This document shows, piece by piece, positions 52,897 to 60,945 of a stretch of 64,000 bases of DNA. The notes under the pieces are model-generated. The model was not told the DNA's origin. It saw nothing but the letters and a program-made list of their open reading frames with translations, and ran no database searches. Origin of the DNA: Thermoplasmata archaeon. Lineage in GTDB: Archaea > Thermoplasmatota > Thermoplasmata > Lutacidiplasmatales > UBA184. Every line of letters starts with the position of its first letter. The stretch's first letter is position 1. Made by a program: the position numbers and the translations under genes. Where the stretch lies: contig DAHUZP010000081.1 of assembly GCA_027306505.1 (NCBI GenBank), positions 60,968 to 124,967 of the forward strand, written 5' to 3'.

Positions 52897-54225
52897 ATGA
52901 GCCTCTCTGGGCTTTCCCCCCCTCCCCGCTCCTCCACGGTCTCGCCGCTACCGGGCGTCGCGCCGGATCCCTCCCTCATCTGGTCCATCCCGGGTCTTCG
53001 GGAGGACCCGACGATGTGCCTGCGCTGCCGGTCGGCGGCCCTCCTGTGCGGCAAGCCGGTCTGTCCGCTCCTCGTCCGCTACCACGCGCTCGGGAAGACG
53101 CTCCCGATGCTGGGCCAGAAGGACTGGGAGGGGAGCACGCCTCCGGGCATCTTCGTGGGCCGGATCGGCTATCCCCACGTGAGCATCGGCCCTCTGCTCT
53201 CCCCCGAGCACGGGGACACGCTGGTCTACGATACCCCGGAGTCGTGGGTCGGACGATCGCTCCAGGAGATCGTCTCCTACCGCACCTCCCTCGTGCGCGG
53301 CGTCGCGCCGGTCAAGGTGACCGAGGCGGATGGCGGCTCCCGCCTGGTCCAGGACGTCCAGCTCATCGCGATCTCCCAGGAGAGCGCGGAGACGGAGGCC
53401 CATTTCCGCCGCGCCCCGCGCATCCGGCTCGAGCTCTCCGACGAAGCGCCGCCCTTCGGCGCTTCCGCCCCCCTCGACGACTTCCGCTCCGAGGTCCGCA
53501 AGGTGGACCAGCGCCTGGAGAAGGCGACCAGCGACATCCACGCGACGGCGCGCGTGGGGGTCGCGGAGCTCTACGACTCCCACGTCGCGGTCTCCCGCAT
53601 CCAGCGGGCCTTCAGCGCGGGCGTGCTGGGGCGGAGGGGGCACCGGCGCTTCGTGCCCACCCGCTGGTCCATCACCGCCGTCGACGACCTGCTCTCCAAG
53701 GAGAACCTGGAGCGCGTGCGCGACCTTCCGGAGCTCTCGGAGTGGTGGCTCTACACCCTGGAGGCCCTCGGGAACCGCTGGTTCATCCTCCTGCTCCCCG
53801 GGGCCTGGAGGTACGAGTCCATCGAGGCCTGGTACCCCGGCACCCTCTGGAACCCGCTGGGGGAGGACATCCTCATGCTGGGCGACGACGAGGGGAACCA
53901 GGGCCGGACCACCTACGCGGGGATGGGCGGCTGCTACTACGCGGCCCGGCTCGCCGTGAGCGAGCAGCTGGAGCGCCTCCAGCGGCAGGCGGGGGTGGCC
54001 GTGCTGAGGGAGATCCACCCGGGCCAGGTCATGCCTCTTGGCGTCTGGAACGTGCGGGAGCATGTGCGAGCGGCGCTCGCCGGTCCCCCCGAGCGGCTCG
54101 CGAGCTACGAGGACGTGGTCCGCCGCGTGGGGAGCTACTTCGAGATCCCCGTCGGCCGATGGCTCCGGCAGAGCCAGCTCCTTCGGGATTGGAAGTACCA
54201 GCGTCGGCTCGAGGATTTCTTCTAG
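52897..54225 (+). CDS. nreA: DNA repair protein NreA family
   Basis: A 442-residue protein from ATG 52897, which follows GGAGG by six bases. NreA proteins help archaeal cells survive DNA damage and bind PCNA. The N-terminal Cys cluster is MCLRC...LCGKPVCP (about residues 40-57). The Nre N and C domains follow, with GIFVGRIGYPHVSIGPL and PTRWSITAVDDLLS as recognisable blocks. The C-terminus QRRLEDFF is a textbook PCNA-interacting (PIP) box. The 40 residues before the Cys cluster are low-complexity, so a start near 53014 cannot be excluded. Confidence 0.88.
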   Translation: MSLSGLSPPPRSSTVSPLPGVAPDPSLIWSIPGLREDPTMCLRCRSAALLCGKPVCPLLVRYHALGKTLPMLGQKDWEGSTPPGIFVGRIGYPHVSIGPLLSPEHGDTLVYDTPESWVGRSLQEIVSYRTSLVRGVAPVKVTEADGGSRLVQDVQLIAISQESAETEAHFRRAPRIRLELSDEAPPFGASAPLDDFRSEVRKVDQRLEKATSDIHATARVGVAELYDSHVAVSRIQRAFSAGVLGRRGHRRFVPTRWSITAVDDLLSKENLERVRDLPELSEWWLYTLEALGNRWFILLLPGAWRYESIEAWYPGTLWNPLGEDILMLGDDEGNQGRTTYAGMGGCYYAARLAVSEQLERLQRQAGVAVLREIHPGQVMPLGVWNVREHVRAALAGPPERLASYEDVVRRVGSYFEIPVGRWLRQSQLLRDWKYQRRLEDFF

Positions 54226-54633
54226 GGCCCTTGCCGCCGGACCGAGAGGAGGGCGCGGGGCTCACGCCGGGGCCTCGAGGGGGTTCGCGGTGAGGCGGGT
54301 CGCTCTCGCGGCCCGGCAGAGGTCCACGAGGTGAGCTCCAGGAAGCGCTTCCCACCTGTCGCGTCTGGGACGGCCTTCGTGAGGTCGAGGCCTCGCCTCC
54401 GGCACATCCGGTAGATCGATGGCCCCCGCCCCAGGACCATCGCTCCATCCCACGAAGAGCGCCCACCCCTCATCTTCCGGAACCACGCTCCCTGCCGAAC
54501 GTGGTGTTCGGCGGGGTCGTTCTGCCATGCCGCCCCGGCTCGGTCAGGAACGTGCAGAGCCTCCAGCGACGCCTCCGTAGCTCCTTAGAGATCCGCGCGC
54601 TCCCTCCCGCCTCACGGGGGGGCAGAGCGGCCC
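54226..54633. other. Spacer between convergent genes; one hairpin, doubtful short frames
   Basis: No convincing gene. A GCCGAAC/GTTCGGC hairpin lies at 54494-54512. Two overlapping minus-strand frames (54262-54528 and 54222-54473) contain short protein-like stretches and could be a decayed gene, but neither has a promoter or recognisable motif. Confidence 0.4.
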
Positions 54634-55794
54634 TCACGTCCCGGCGAGCGGAGCGCCGCAGCCGTGGCAGAACCTGTCGTCCGGTTCGACCGGCTTCTGG
54701 CAGCGGGGGCACTTCGGAGGGGAGACCGGGGCCCCGCAGGAGCGGCAGAACCGGTCCGACGGGGCGTTGTTGCGCCCGCATCGCTCGCAGACGAGCTTCA
54801 CCCGGGCCGTGGGGGAGGGGGCTTCGCCAGGGACGACGGCCGAGGGGGGAGGGGCAGAGGACCGGAGGGACGTTGGAGAGGCCTCGGAGGGAGGGGAGTC
54901 GACGACCGTCCCGGCCCCGACGCTGATGGTCGCGATGCCCGCTCCGCCCAGGAGACGGCGGCCGCGCATCGCGAAGCGGAGGCTCTCGGTGTAGTCCTTG
55001 CGGTCGAAGCAGGCCTGGCCCTTCTGGGCCCAGTTCCCGGCTTCCTTGACCTCGGGGGAGCTCTGCCGCTCCGCCGGCATGGCGGCGAGGTCGTTCTTGA
55101 GCGCGGTGAGCATGAACCGGGACTCCATGTAGTCCTTCGGGCGCTTCGCCCGCTCGGAAGCGATGGTCTCCTCCTCGGGTTCCTCCGCCTGAGGCTCCTC
55201 CGGGCCGTCGCCCTCCCTCACTTCGAGGGCATCGGGGCGAGGTCCCGACGCTGGCAACGCGATGGGCGACGCGGCCCTCTTCTCGGCGCTTCCCTCCGAG
55301 CGCCCGCGGGACGCGGCGCGAGCGGAAGGGGCCTCGCCCTCCGTTTCCTCGCCTCCCCCGGAGAGGTCGCGGTGCGTAGGAGGCTCGGGCTCCGGCTCGA
55401 CCACCGTCCGACCCACCGGGGCCGTGGACGAGGGCTGGGTCCTCCGGTCGGTCTTGAGCTTGCGGCGCTGGGCGGTGAGCGACTCGGTCGCCTCCTGAGC
55501 GAGGCGCTGAGCGTCCCCGAAGCGCTTGATGTCGTACTTGCTGAGCGCCTGCTCGATCTTGAGGCGTGCCTCCCGCACGTCCTGGTCCTCGCGCTCGAGG
55601 AAGTCCGCCATGCCCGTCGCCGCCTGGATCTGGTTCCAGGCCCGGTCCTCGATCCAGGCCCTCCCCTCGTCGTGGGAGCTCCTGTTGCGACGGAGCAGGT
55701 AGGGCAGGATGACCCGGATGAGCAGGATGGCGAGGAAGATCCCGGTGAAGGCCGCGATCGCCACGATCTGGAGCACGCTGAGGGCGATCGTCAT
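54634..55794 (-). CDS. Membrane-anchored protein with C-terminal double zinc ribbon
   Basis: A 386-residue protein. One N-terminal membrane helix (about 5-33), a helical region (about 45-115), then about 85 residues of Glu/Pro/Ser-rich linker and a second helical block with TPR-like character (about 225-280). The tail has two zinc ribbons: CERCGRNN...FCRSCGAPV and CPRCQKPV...FCHGCGAPL. Both ribbons should be cytosolic. The layout matches other membrane-plus-ribbon proteins in this window. Function unknown. Confidence 0.75.
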   Translation of the reverse strand: MTIALSVLQIVAIAAFTGIFLAILLIRVILPYLLRRNRSSHDEGRAWIEDRAWNQIQAATGMADFLEREDQDVREARLKIEQALSKYDIKRFGDAQRLAQEATESLTAQRRKLKTDRRTQPSSTAPVGRTVVEPEPEPPTHRDLSGGGEETEGEAPSARAASRGRSEGSAEKRAASPIALPASGPRPDALEVREGDGPEEPQAEEPEEETIASERAKRPKDYMESRFMLTALKNDLAAMPAERQSSPEVKEAGNWAQKGQACFDRKDYTESLRFAMRGRRLLGGAGIATISVGAGTVVDSPPSEASPTSLRSSAPPPSAVVPGEAPSPTARVKLVCERCGRNNAPSDRFCRSCGAPVSPPKCPRCQKPVEPDDRFCHGCGAPLAGT

Positions 55795-55922
55795 GGAAGC
55801 TCCCCCCCTAGGTGCCCTGCCGTCCGGGCGGCGATCGTTGGAGCGGGCGCGGCGATCGCTGCTCTCCGTGCATCGGCGGGTCGCTCCCAGGGGGTAGAGG
55901 GAAGGGCGTCAGGGCGCGGACC

Positions 55923-56489
55923 TCACTTTCCCCGGTGGCGGGGAGCCGGTCGGGCGGCCGGCTTCGCGGCCGCACGGGAGGAGGGCCTCGCGGGAGGCGG
56001 AGGGGGAGGGACCGGGTCCGCGACCACCTCCTCCTCCGGCATCTCCGGGACCGGGAGGGTGGCGTCGCCCCTCTCGCCCTCGGGAAGACGCTGCCACCGG
56101 GTCAGGCGCACGAGGGTCAGGGTCGCGTCGACGCCGTCCAGGGAGCGGATCGTGTCGAGCTCCACGTTGAGTGCTTCCATGGTGCCGCACTCGATGATCG
56201 CTCCAAGGTCGTACTCGCCGGAGGACTCGAAGACCTCCGTCGCCCGGTTCCGCACGTGTTCCAGGATGGAGGCGGTCCTCCCCGGGCGGCAGCGGATGAG
56301 CACCAGCCCTTCCGGGCCCAAGGGGCGCGTGACGGCGGTGAAGCGAAGGATGGTCCCCTCCGTCCTCATCCGGGCGATGCGGCGCCGGACAGCGCCCTCG
56401 GAGAGGCCGATGCGGGTGCCCACCTCGGCGTTCGTGGCCCGCCCGTCCTCCTTGAGCAGCTGGAGGATGCGACGGTCGATGTCGTCCAC
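55923..56489 (-). CDS. Lrp/AsnC-family transcriptional regulator
   Basis: A 188-residue protein with a GTG start fixed by the TATA box. N-terminal helix-turn-helix (DDIDRRILQLLKEDGRATNAEVG, then LSEGAVRRRIARM) and an alpha/beta RAM-like effector domain to about residue 135. It ends in a Pro/Ala/Arg tail of about 50 residues, which Lrp proteins do not normally have. Such regulators sense amino acids or related small molecules as oligomers. Its promoter overlaps the end of the e-MtaB gene. Targets unknown. Confidence 0.87.
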   Translation of the reverse strand: MDDIDRRILQLLKEDGRATNAEVGTRIGLSEGAVRRRIARMRTEGTILRFTAVTRPLGPEGLVLIRCRPGRTASILEHVRNRATEVFESSGEYDLGAIIECGTMEALNVELDTIRSLDGVDATLTLVRLTRWQRLPEGERGDATLPVPEMPEEEVVADPVPPPPPPARPSSRAAAKPAARPAPRHRGK

Positions 56490-56510
56490 GGTCCAAGATA
56501 GCGATTTTCG

Positions 56511-56518
56511 TAGATATC
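56511..56518 (-). promoter_or_regulatory. TATA box of the Lrp-type regulator
   Basis: GATATCTA on the minus strand is centred 25 bases before the GTG at 56489. It overlaps the last codon of the upstream gene. Confidence 0.6.
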
Positions 56519-57884
56519 AAGCCGTTGCTGGGGCCCGGCCGGGGGGCTCCAACGCTTCGCCGAGCAGGTAGGTCGAGCGGGCGCCGTGGATCGCGACCCG
56601 GGTCCAGCTGCCGAGCGGCCGCCGCTCGGGGAGCACCAACGGCAGGTAGTTGGGGAGCCGCCCGACGCTGGTGCCCTCCGGCCCGTGCTCCGTCACCACC
56701 GCCGGGAGCTCGCGCCCGACCCACCGCTCCATCCGCGCGCGGGCGACCCGCAGCCTGAGGGCGGTGATCTCCCGCGAGCGCTCCTTCACGGTCCGGGTCA
56801 GCAGGGGACGCAGGCGAGCGGCGGGGGTCATGGGGCGAGGGGAGAACCGGGTCACGTTGAGGACCTCCGGCTGGACCTCCTCGAGGAGCCGGAGCGTCGC
56901 CTCGTGGTCCTCGCGCTCCTCGACGGGGAAGCCGACGATCACGTCGGTCGACAGGGTGAGGTCGGGCACGAGCTCGCGGGCGGTGTCCACGAGCCGGCGG
57001 AAGGATCCGACCGAGTAGCCGCGGCGCATCCCCTCCAGGACCCGGTCCGAGCCCGACTGCACGGGGAGGTGCAGGAAGCGGAAGAGGCGGGGCAGGCGAG
57101 CGAGGGCGGAGAGGTAGGCGGGGGCGATCGCCTCCAGGCTCTGGGGGCTCATCATCCCGACGCGGAGCCGGTAGTCGTGGTCGCTGGGCAGGCCCGAGAG
57201 CTCCCGGACGAGCTCCGGGAGCCGGGGCCCGCCTGGGGGGCGCTCCGAGCCCCAGCAGGAGGTGTCGAGGGAGCTCAGGCGGAGCTCCACCACGCCGGAG
57301 CGCAACGCCGCCTGGGCCCGCTCCCGCAGTTCCTCGAGGGGGGTGCTGCATAGGGGACCCCGGGCGAGGCGCGAGAAGCAGTAGGAGCAGTGGCTCGTGC
57401 ATCCCTGGGCGAGGACGAGCTCCCGATGGACCGTGGTCCGGACGGGGGAGGGGCCCCCCAGCATCGGGAGGGGCTCCATGGACATGGGGTCCACGGGAGG
57501 ACGACGGACCGGGGCCCCACCGCGGCCCTCCCCGGTCCCGGGGCGTGAACGCTCGAGCGTGCGGAGGAGCCCCGGCAGTTCGTGCTGGGCCCGGAGCGGG
57601 AGCAGGTGGGTCGCGCCCCCCGAGCCGTCGGTGAGCCTCCCCTGCCGCAGCGGCACCATGCACCCGGTCACGATGGTGTGGGGCACGCTTCGGGTGAGCG
57701 CCCTCCAGCGCTCGACCATCCGCTCCTCGGTGCTGCCGATGACGGCGCAGGTGACGAGGATCCCCAGGTCGGCCCCCTCGGGGCCCGTCGTGAGCTCGTG
57801 CCCTTCCGCGAGCGCGACGTCGCGCAGCTCCTCCGCCTCGCCCATGTTCTGGGCGCACCCGTAGGCCTCGACGTAGACGCGCAA
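56517..57884 (-). CDS. tRNA t6A37 methylthiotransferase, e-MtaB type radical SAM enzyme
   Basis: A 455-residue protein. It would add a methylthio group to t6A at position 37 of ANN-decoding tRNAs. The N-terminal UPF0004 domain supplies three Cys for one iron-sulfur cluster (YGCAQN, VTCAV, TGCMVPL). The radical SAM motif is CTSHCSYC (C-x3-C-x2-C) followed by LARG. SDHDYRLRVGMMSP and HLPVQSGSDRVLEGM are family signatures, and a TRAM-like domain ends the protein. An insert of about 40 Pro/Arg-rich residues before the radical SAM motif is unusual. Confidence 0.9.
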   Translation of the reverse strand: MRVYVEAYGCAQNMGEAEELRDVALAEGHELTTGPEGADLGILVTCAVIGSTEERMVERWRALTRSVPHTIVTGCMVPLRQGRLTDGSGGATHLLPLRAQHELPGLLRTLERSRPGTGEGRGGAPVRRPPVDPMSMEPLPMLGGPSPVRTTVHRELVLAQGCTSHCSYCFSRLARGPLCSTPLEELRERAQAALRSGVVELRLSSLDTSCWGSERPPGGPRLPELVRELSGLPSDHDYRLRVGMMSPQSLEAIAPAYLSALARLPRLFRFLHLPVQSGSDRVLEGMRRGYSVGSFRRLVDTARELVPDLTLSTDVIVGFPVEEREDHEATLRLLEEVQPEVLNVTRFSPRPMTPAARLRPLLTRTVKERSREITALRLRVARARMERWVGRELPAVVTEHGPEGTSVGRLPNYLPLVLPERRPLGSWTRVAIHGARSTYLLGEALEPPGRAPATA

Positions 57885-57963
57885 GCTCCGCTACCTCCCT
57901 CGATGAGCGCGCGCGCGGTCGCCGCGCCCGACCTTCCCGCCGTCCGGGCCCGCCCTGGGGGGC

Positions 57964-59169
57964 TCAGAACGTGGTGAGCTTCCCGGTCAGCAGGAGCTGC
58001 GGGATGGTGTTGGACTTCACGAGCCAGTTGTCCGCCACTTCCCGGGCCTGCCGGTAGGTGTCGGTCTTGTTCGCGGAGTCGGTGGGCAGCAGGTTGATCG
58101 CGCAGACCAGGGGGTGGTCGACCGGCTTGCCGATCTGCGAGAGGATCCGGACGTGGACCTCCTTCACGTTCCCTCCGGAGCGCTTGACGATGTCGTTCGC
58201 GATCTCCTTGGAGAGGAGGTTGTAGATCTTCCCCACGTGGGTCACGGGGTTCTTGCCGCTCGTCGCCTCCATGCTCATCGGCCGGTAGGGGGTGATGAGC
58301 CCGTTCGCCCGGTTGCCGCGCCCTGTCGAGCCGTCGTCCCCGTTCTCCAGCGAGAGGCCGGTCACGGTGAGGTAGAAGACGTCCTTGTCGTAGTTGTCGC
58401 CCGTGTTGATGTCGACGTTGACCTGGCGCCGGGTGTACTTGGAGGCGTTCTTCAGCACCTCGTCGTGGATCGCCCGGATCGCGGAGATGTAGTCGTCCTT
58501 CCCCTTGAGCTCCCGGCCGACCATGGCCGCCGCGACGGTGAGCTTGATCTCATCGCCCTGCCGGCAGCCCATGACCTTCACGTCCTCGCCGAGCGACTGG
58601 ACCTTCTTCTTGAGCCTCAGGGTGAGGAAGCGCTCGGTCTCCAGGACCAGGGTCTCGGTCTCGGAGAGGGGAGCGTACCCGCAGCCGAAGGAGGTGTCGT
58701 TCGCGAGGTGGCCTTCCTGTTCGAAGACGCCCCTCAGGTCGACCGAACCCTGGCCGATCTTGCAGTCGAACTCGAGCTGGCGTTCGAGGTCGAGGTGCGA
58801 AGCGACCCCTTTGATGTACTGCTTCGCCGCATCGATCGCGGTCTGGCGGAACGGGAGCTTCTCCCCGTTGACCTCGGTCGTCGCGCGTCCCACCAGGCAG
58901 ACGTAGGCCGGCTGGGAGACCTTCCCGCTGCCGAAGTGGGGGGTCGCCTGCCCGCCCACCACGTGGGTCTCATCGGTGTTGTGGTGGAGGATGCGCCCGT
59001 ACTCGTCGAGGTACATCTTCGAGAGCGCGCGGCTGACCGCCTCGGAGACCCCGTCGCAGATGCTGTCCGGGTGCCCCAATCCCTTCCGCTCGACGAGCTC
59101 GACGGGTTGCTCCTCGATGAACTGGGTCTTCAGCGGTTCGACGGTGATGTTTCGCTCGACGGCGGGCAT
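57964..59169 (-). CDS. mat: S-adenosylmethionine synthetase, archaeal type
   Basis: A 401-residue protein, the normal length of the archaeal MAT family, which is very diverged from bacterial MetK. It makes SAM from methionine and ATP. Signatures: VERKGLGHPDSICDG at the N-terminus, the NTDETHVVGG block, NVDINTGDNYDKD, and GDDGSTGRGNRANGLITPYRPMS in the C-terminal half. A TATA box 26 bases before the ATG indicates a leaderless mRNA. SAM made here would feed the neighbouring methylthiotransferase, though the two genes have separate starts. Confidence 0.96.
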   Translation of the reverse strand: MPAVERNITVEPLKTQFIEEQPVELVERKGLGHPDSICDGVSEAVSRALSKMYLDEYGRILHHNTDETHVVGGQATPHFGSGKVSQPAYVCLVGRATTEVNGEKLPFRQTAIDAAKQYIKGVASHLDLERQLEFDCKIGQGSVDLRGVFEQEGHLANDTSFGCGYAPLSETETLVLETERFLTLRLKKKVQSLGEDVKVMGCRQGDEIKLTVAAAMVGRELKGKDDYISAIRAIHDEVLKNASKYTRRQVNVDINTGDNYDKDVFYLTVTGLSLENGDDGSTGRGNRANGLITPYRPMSMEATSGKNPVTHVGKIYNLLSKEIANDIVKRSGGNVKEVHVRILSQIGKPVDHPLVCAINLLPTDSANKTDTYRQAREVADNWLVKSNTIPQLLLTGKLTTF

Positions 59170-59192
59170 GTGGAGCGGCGTGAGGCAGGTCG

Positions 59193-59200
59193 AATTTAAG
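59193..59200 (-). promoter_or_regulatory. TATA box of the SAM synthetase
   Basis: CTTAAATT on the minus strand, centred 26 bases before the ATG. A GCCGGGG/CCCCGGC hairpin (59211-59229) lies just upstream of it. Confidence 0.6.
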
Positions 59201-59322
59201 CCCTTCCCGGGCCGGGGAGAGGCCCCGGCGGGGACCGAGCGCGTCGCTAGGATTGCTCGGGGTGCAAAGCGCTCCGGAGGACCCCCGGGGCCCCCTCGAA
59301 CGGTCCCCCCGCCCCGTCGGCG

Positions 59323-59334
59323 GGATTATAATCC
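59323..59334 (+). promoter_or_regulatory. Palindromic TATA element
   Basis: GGATTATAATCC is a perfect 12-bp palindrome, about 70 bases before the ATG at 59399. It could drive transcription or be a regulator site. Confidence 0.45.
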
Positions 59335-59398
59335 GGTAGCATGCATCGGAGGGAGCGCTGAAGGACCCTCCTTCCGGCCCGAGAGCGAGAGCAGGAGC

Positions 59399-60541
59399 AT
59401 GTCGGCCTCGATACCGGGGGTCCCTACGGGCGGAGCCGCACCGGGACCGGTGCCCGGCACGATGGTCATGGGGCCCCCCGGCGCGTTCGTGGTCGCCCCC
59501 CCCTCGAGGCCCGCGCTCGCCCCCCCGGAGGTGCGACACCACGCGGTGGGGCCCACCGTGCTCGTTCTCATCGCGGTCGCCATCCTCGTCCTCACGCTCT
59601 TCTTCCCCTGGAACTCGATCTTCATCTCAGGAAGCTCGCAGGGTACGACGGCCACGGTGGCGATCGACTTCGACACCCTGGGGCTCTGCGAGGCAATCTC
59701 GGGGAACGTCCACCAGAGCTCGTCGAACGGGTCCACGGGGTTCGTCTTGGCGAACGGGACCTGCCTGCCCTGGTGGGGCTTCGGGGGGCCGAGCGCTCTC
59801 AAGGTCCTCGGCCTCCTCTACACCATCGGTGAGGTGCTGGAGTTCGCCGCCATCATCGTAGGCGCGGTGGGCGCCGCGCTGGGGTTCCGGCTCGCGGCCT
59901 CCAAGGGGGCCTTGACCCCCGTCGGTACCAGACGCCCGTTCAAGTATGCCCGCTACGCCGCGGTCCTTGCTCTCGTCGGGGGCCTCATCTTCTTCCTCCT
60001 GGACACGTTGATCATCGGGTTCCTCTCCTCCGGGGTCTGCTCCGGGTCCTCGCAGCTCAACCTCCAGGTCTGGGGGAGCTGTACCTTCAACGCGAACGGG
60101 GGCGGAGGGGGCACCTCGACCCCCGTGACCGTCTCCTGGGCCCCGGGTCTCGCCTTCTACCTCATGATCGCCGCCTTCGTCGTGCTCCTGATCGCCGCCT
60201 CGCTGCTCCGGCGGACCCGCGACGACCTCCGCCCCTGGGTGCCGGACGCGACCGGGGGCGGCTCGATCGTCTGCGGCGTGTGCGGACAGACGACCGGGAC
60301 GGGGCGGTTCTGCGGGAACTGCGGCGCGCCCCTCCTCCCCGCGGGCGCGATCGTGATGGTGGCCCCGCCGGCGCCTCTTGCGGCCATGGCCGCGACGCTG
60401 CCGCCGCAGGGTGCTCCTCCCCCGCTCTCGCCTCCCGCGTACGCGGGACCCTCGCCTTCCTCCTCCTCCCCCTCATCGCCGCCAGGCACGGAGCCCAGCC
60501 CCGCCTCCAAGGAGAACCTGCCACCACCCCCGCGGGACTGA
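59399..60541 (+). CDS. Polytopic membrane protein with C-terminal zinc ribbon
   Basis: A 380-residue protein. A Pro/Gly-rich N-terminus, then four hydrophobic segments (about 52-75, 140-165, 185-210 and 250-270) with an extracellular loop containing Cys pairs (GLCEAIS, NGTCLPWW, SGVCSGS, GSCTFN). The cytosolic end has one zinc ribbon (VCGVCGQTT...FCGNCGAPL) and a Ser/Pro-rich tail. It belongs by layout with the other membrane-plus-ribbon proteins here. Function unknown. Confidence 0.75.
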   Translation: MSASIPGVPTGGAAPGPVPGTMVMGPPGAFVVAPPSRPALAPPEVRHHAVGPTVLVLIAVAILVLTLFFPWNSIFISGSSQGTTATVAIDFDTLGLCEAISGNVHQSSSNGSTGFVLANGTCLPWWGFGGPSALKVLGLLYTIGEVLEFAAIIVGAVGAALGFRLAASKGALTPVGTRRPFKYARYAAVLALVGGLIFFLLDTLIIGFLSSGVCSGSSQLNLQVWGSCTFNANGGGGGTSTPVTVSWAPGLAFYLMIAAFVVLLIAASLLRRTRDDLRPWVPDATGGGSIVCGVCGQTTGTGRFCGNCGAPLLPAGAIVMVAPPAPLAAMAATLPPQGAPPPLSPPAYAGPSPSSSSPSSPPGTEPSPASKENLPPPPRD

Positions 60542-60839
60542 GGCGCCCTCGGAAAGGGGGGCGGAGGGGAAGGCCTTCGGTCCACCCGTCCCGCGCGGCC
60601 CCTCCAGGGCCGGACGGTCGGCCGGGGCCCCCAAGAAGCCCCAAGGCGCGCGCGCCCGTCCTCGGGACCCGCCCCCTGCGCCGCTCCGACCCCTCTCCCG
60701 CGGCCATGAACGCTAGCGTTTCACCTGCGAACCACCCTATCGGTGAGGTCGGGGACGCGCGAACGCCCTCCCCGGAGGCTTCGCGAGGCGACCGGAGGGG
60801 GCGGTCCCCGTTCCTTCTCGAAGAATGGCGTGGCGCTGC

Positions 60840-60854
60840 GTTCCGCGGCGGAAC
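60840..60854. promoter_or_regulatory. Palindrome upstream of the orc1/cdc6 promoter
   Basis: GTTCCGC and GCGGAAC around one G, about 20 bases upstream of the TATA-like box. It could be an initiator-binding or autoregulatory site. Confidence 0.4.
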
Positions 60855-60875
60855 CTACCGGGCCGGCGCCGCAGT

Positions 60876-60883
60876 ACTTAATT
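60876..60883 (+). promoter_or_regulatory. TATA-like box of orc1/cdc6
   Basis: ACTTAATT, about 66 bases before the ATG at 60946. It lies inside the longer open frame and so argues against the ATG at 60706. Confidence 0.5.
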
Positions 60884-60945
60884 GCCTCTCCGCGGTCGGT
60901 CACGCGAAGGGGAGCCCGAGGCCACGGTCCCTCCTTCACGGTGCG

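Larger units (their letters stand above)
60542..60945. other. Non-coding region upstream of orc1/cdc6 with palindromes
   Basis: No gene supported. It holds AACGCTAGCGTT (60709-60720, perfect palindrome), GTTCCGC-G-GCGGAAC (60840-60854) and a promoter box (60876-60883). Initiator genes often sit beside replication origins, but I see no clear set of repeated origin-recognition boxes or an AT-rich unwinding stretch. Confidence 0.45.

Noticed and set aside
54222..54528. Small minus-strand genes in the spacer after nreA
   Set aside because: Two overlapping frames with partial protein-like stretches but no promoter, motif or clear start; noted only as spacer.
59170..59398. SAM-responsive riboswitch before the SAM synthetase
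   Set aside because: The promoter box is 26 bases from the ATG, so there is no leader long enough for a riboswitch.
60706..60945. ATG 60706 as the orc1/cdc6 start
   Set aside because: The promoter box lies inside this extension and the added residues do not look conserved.
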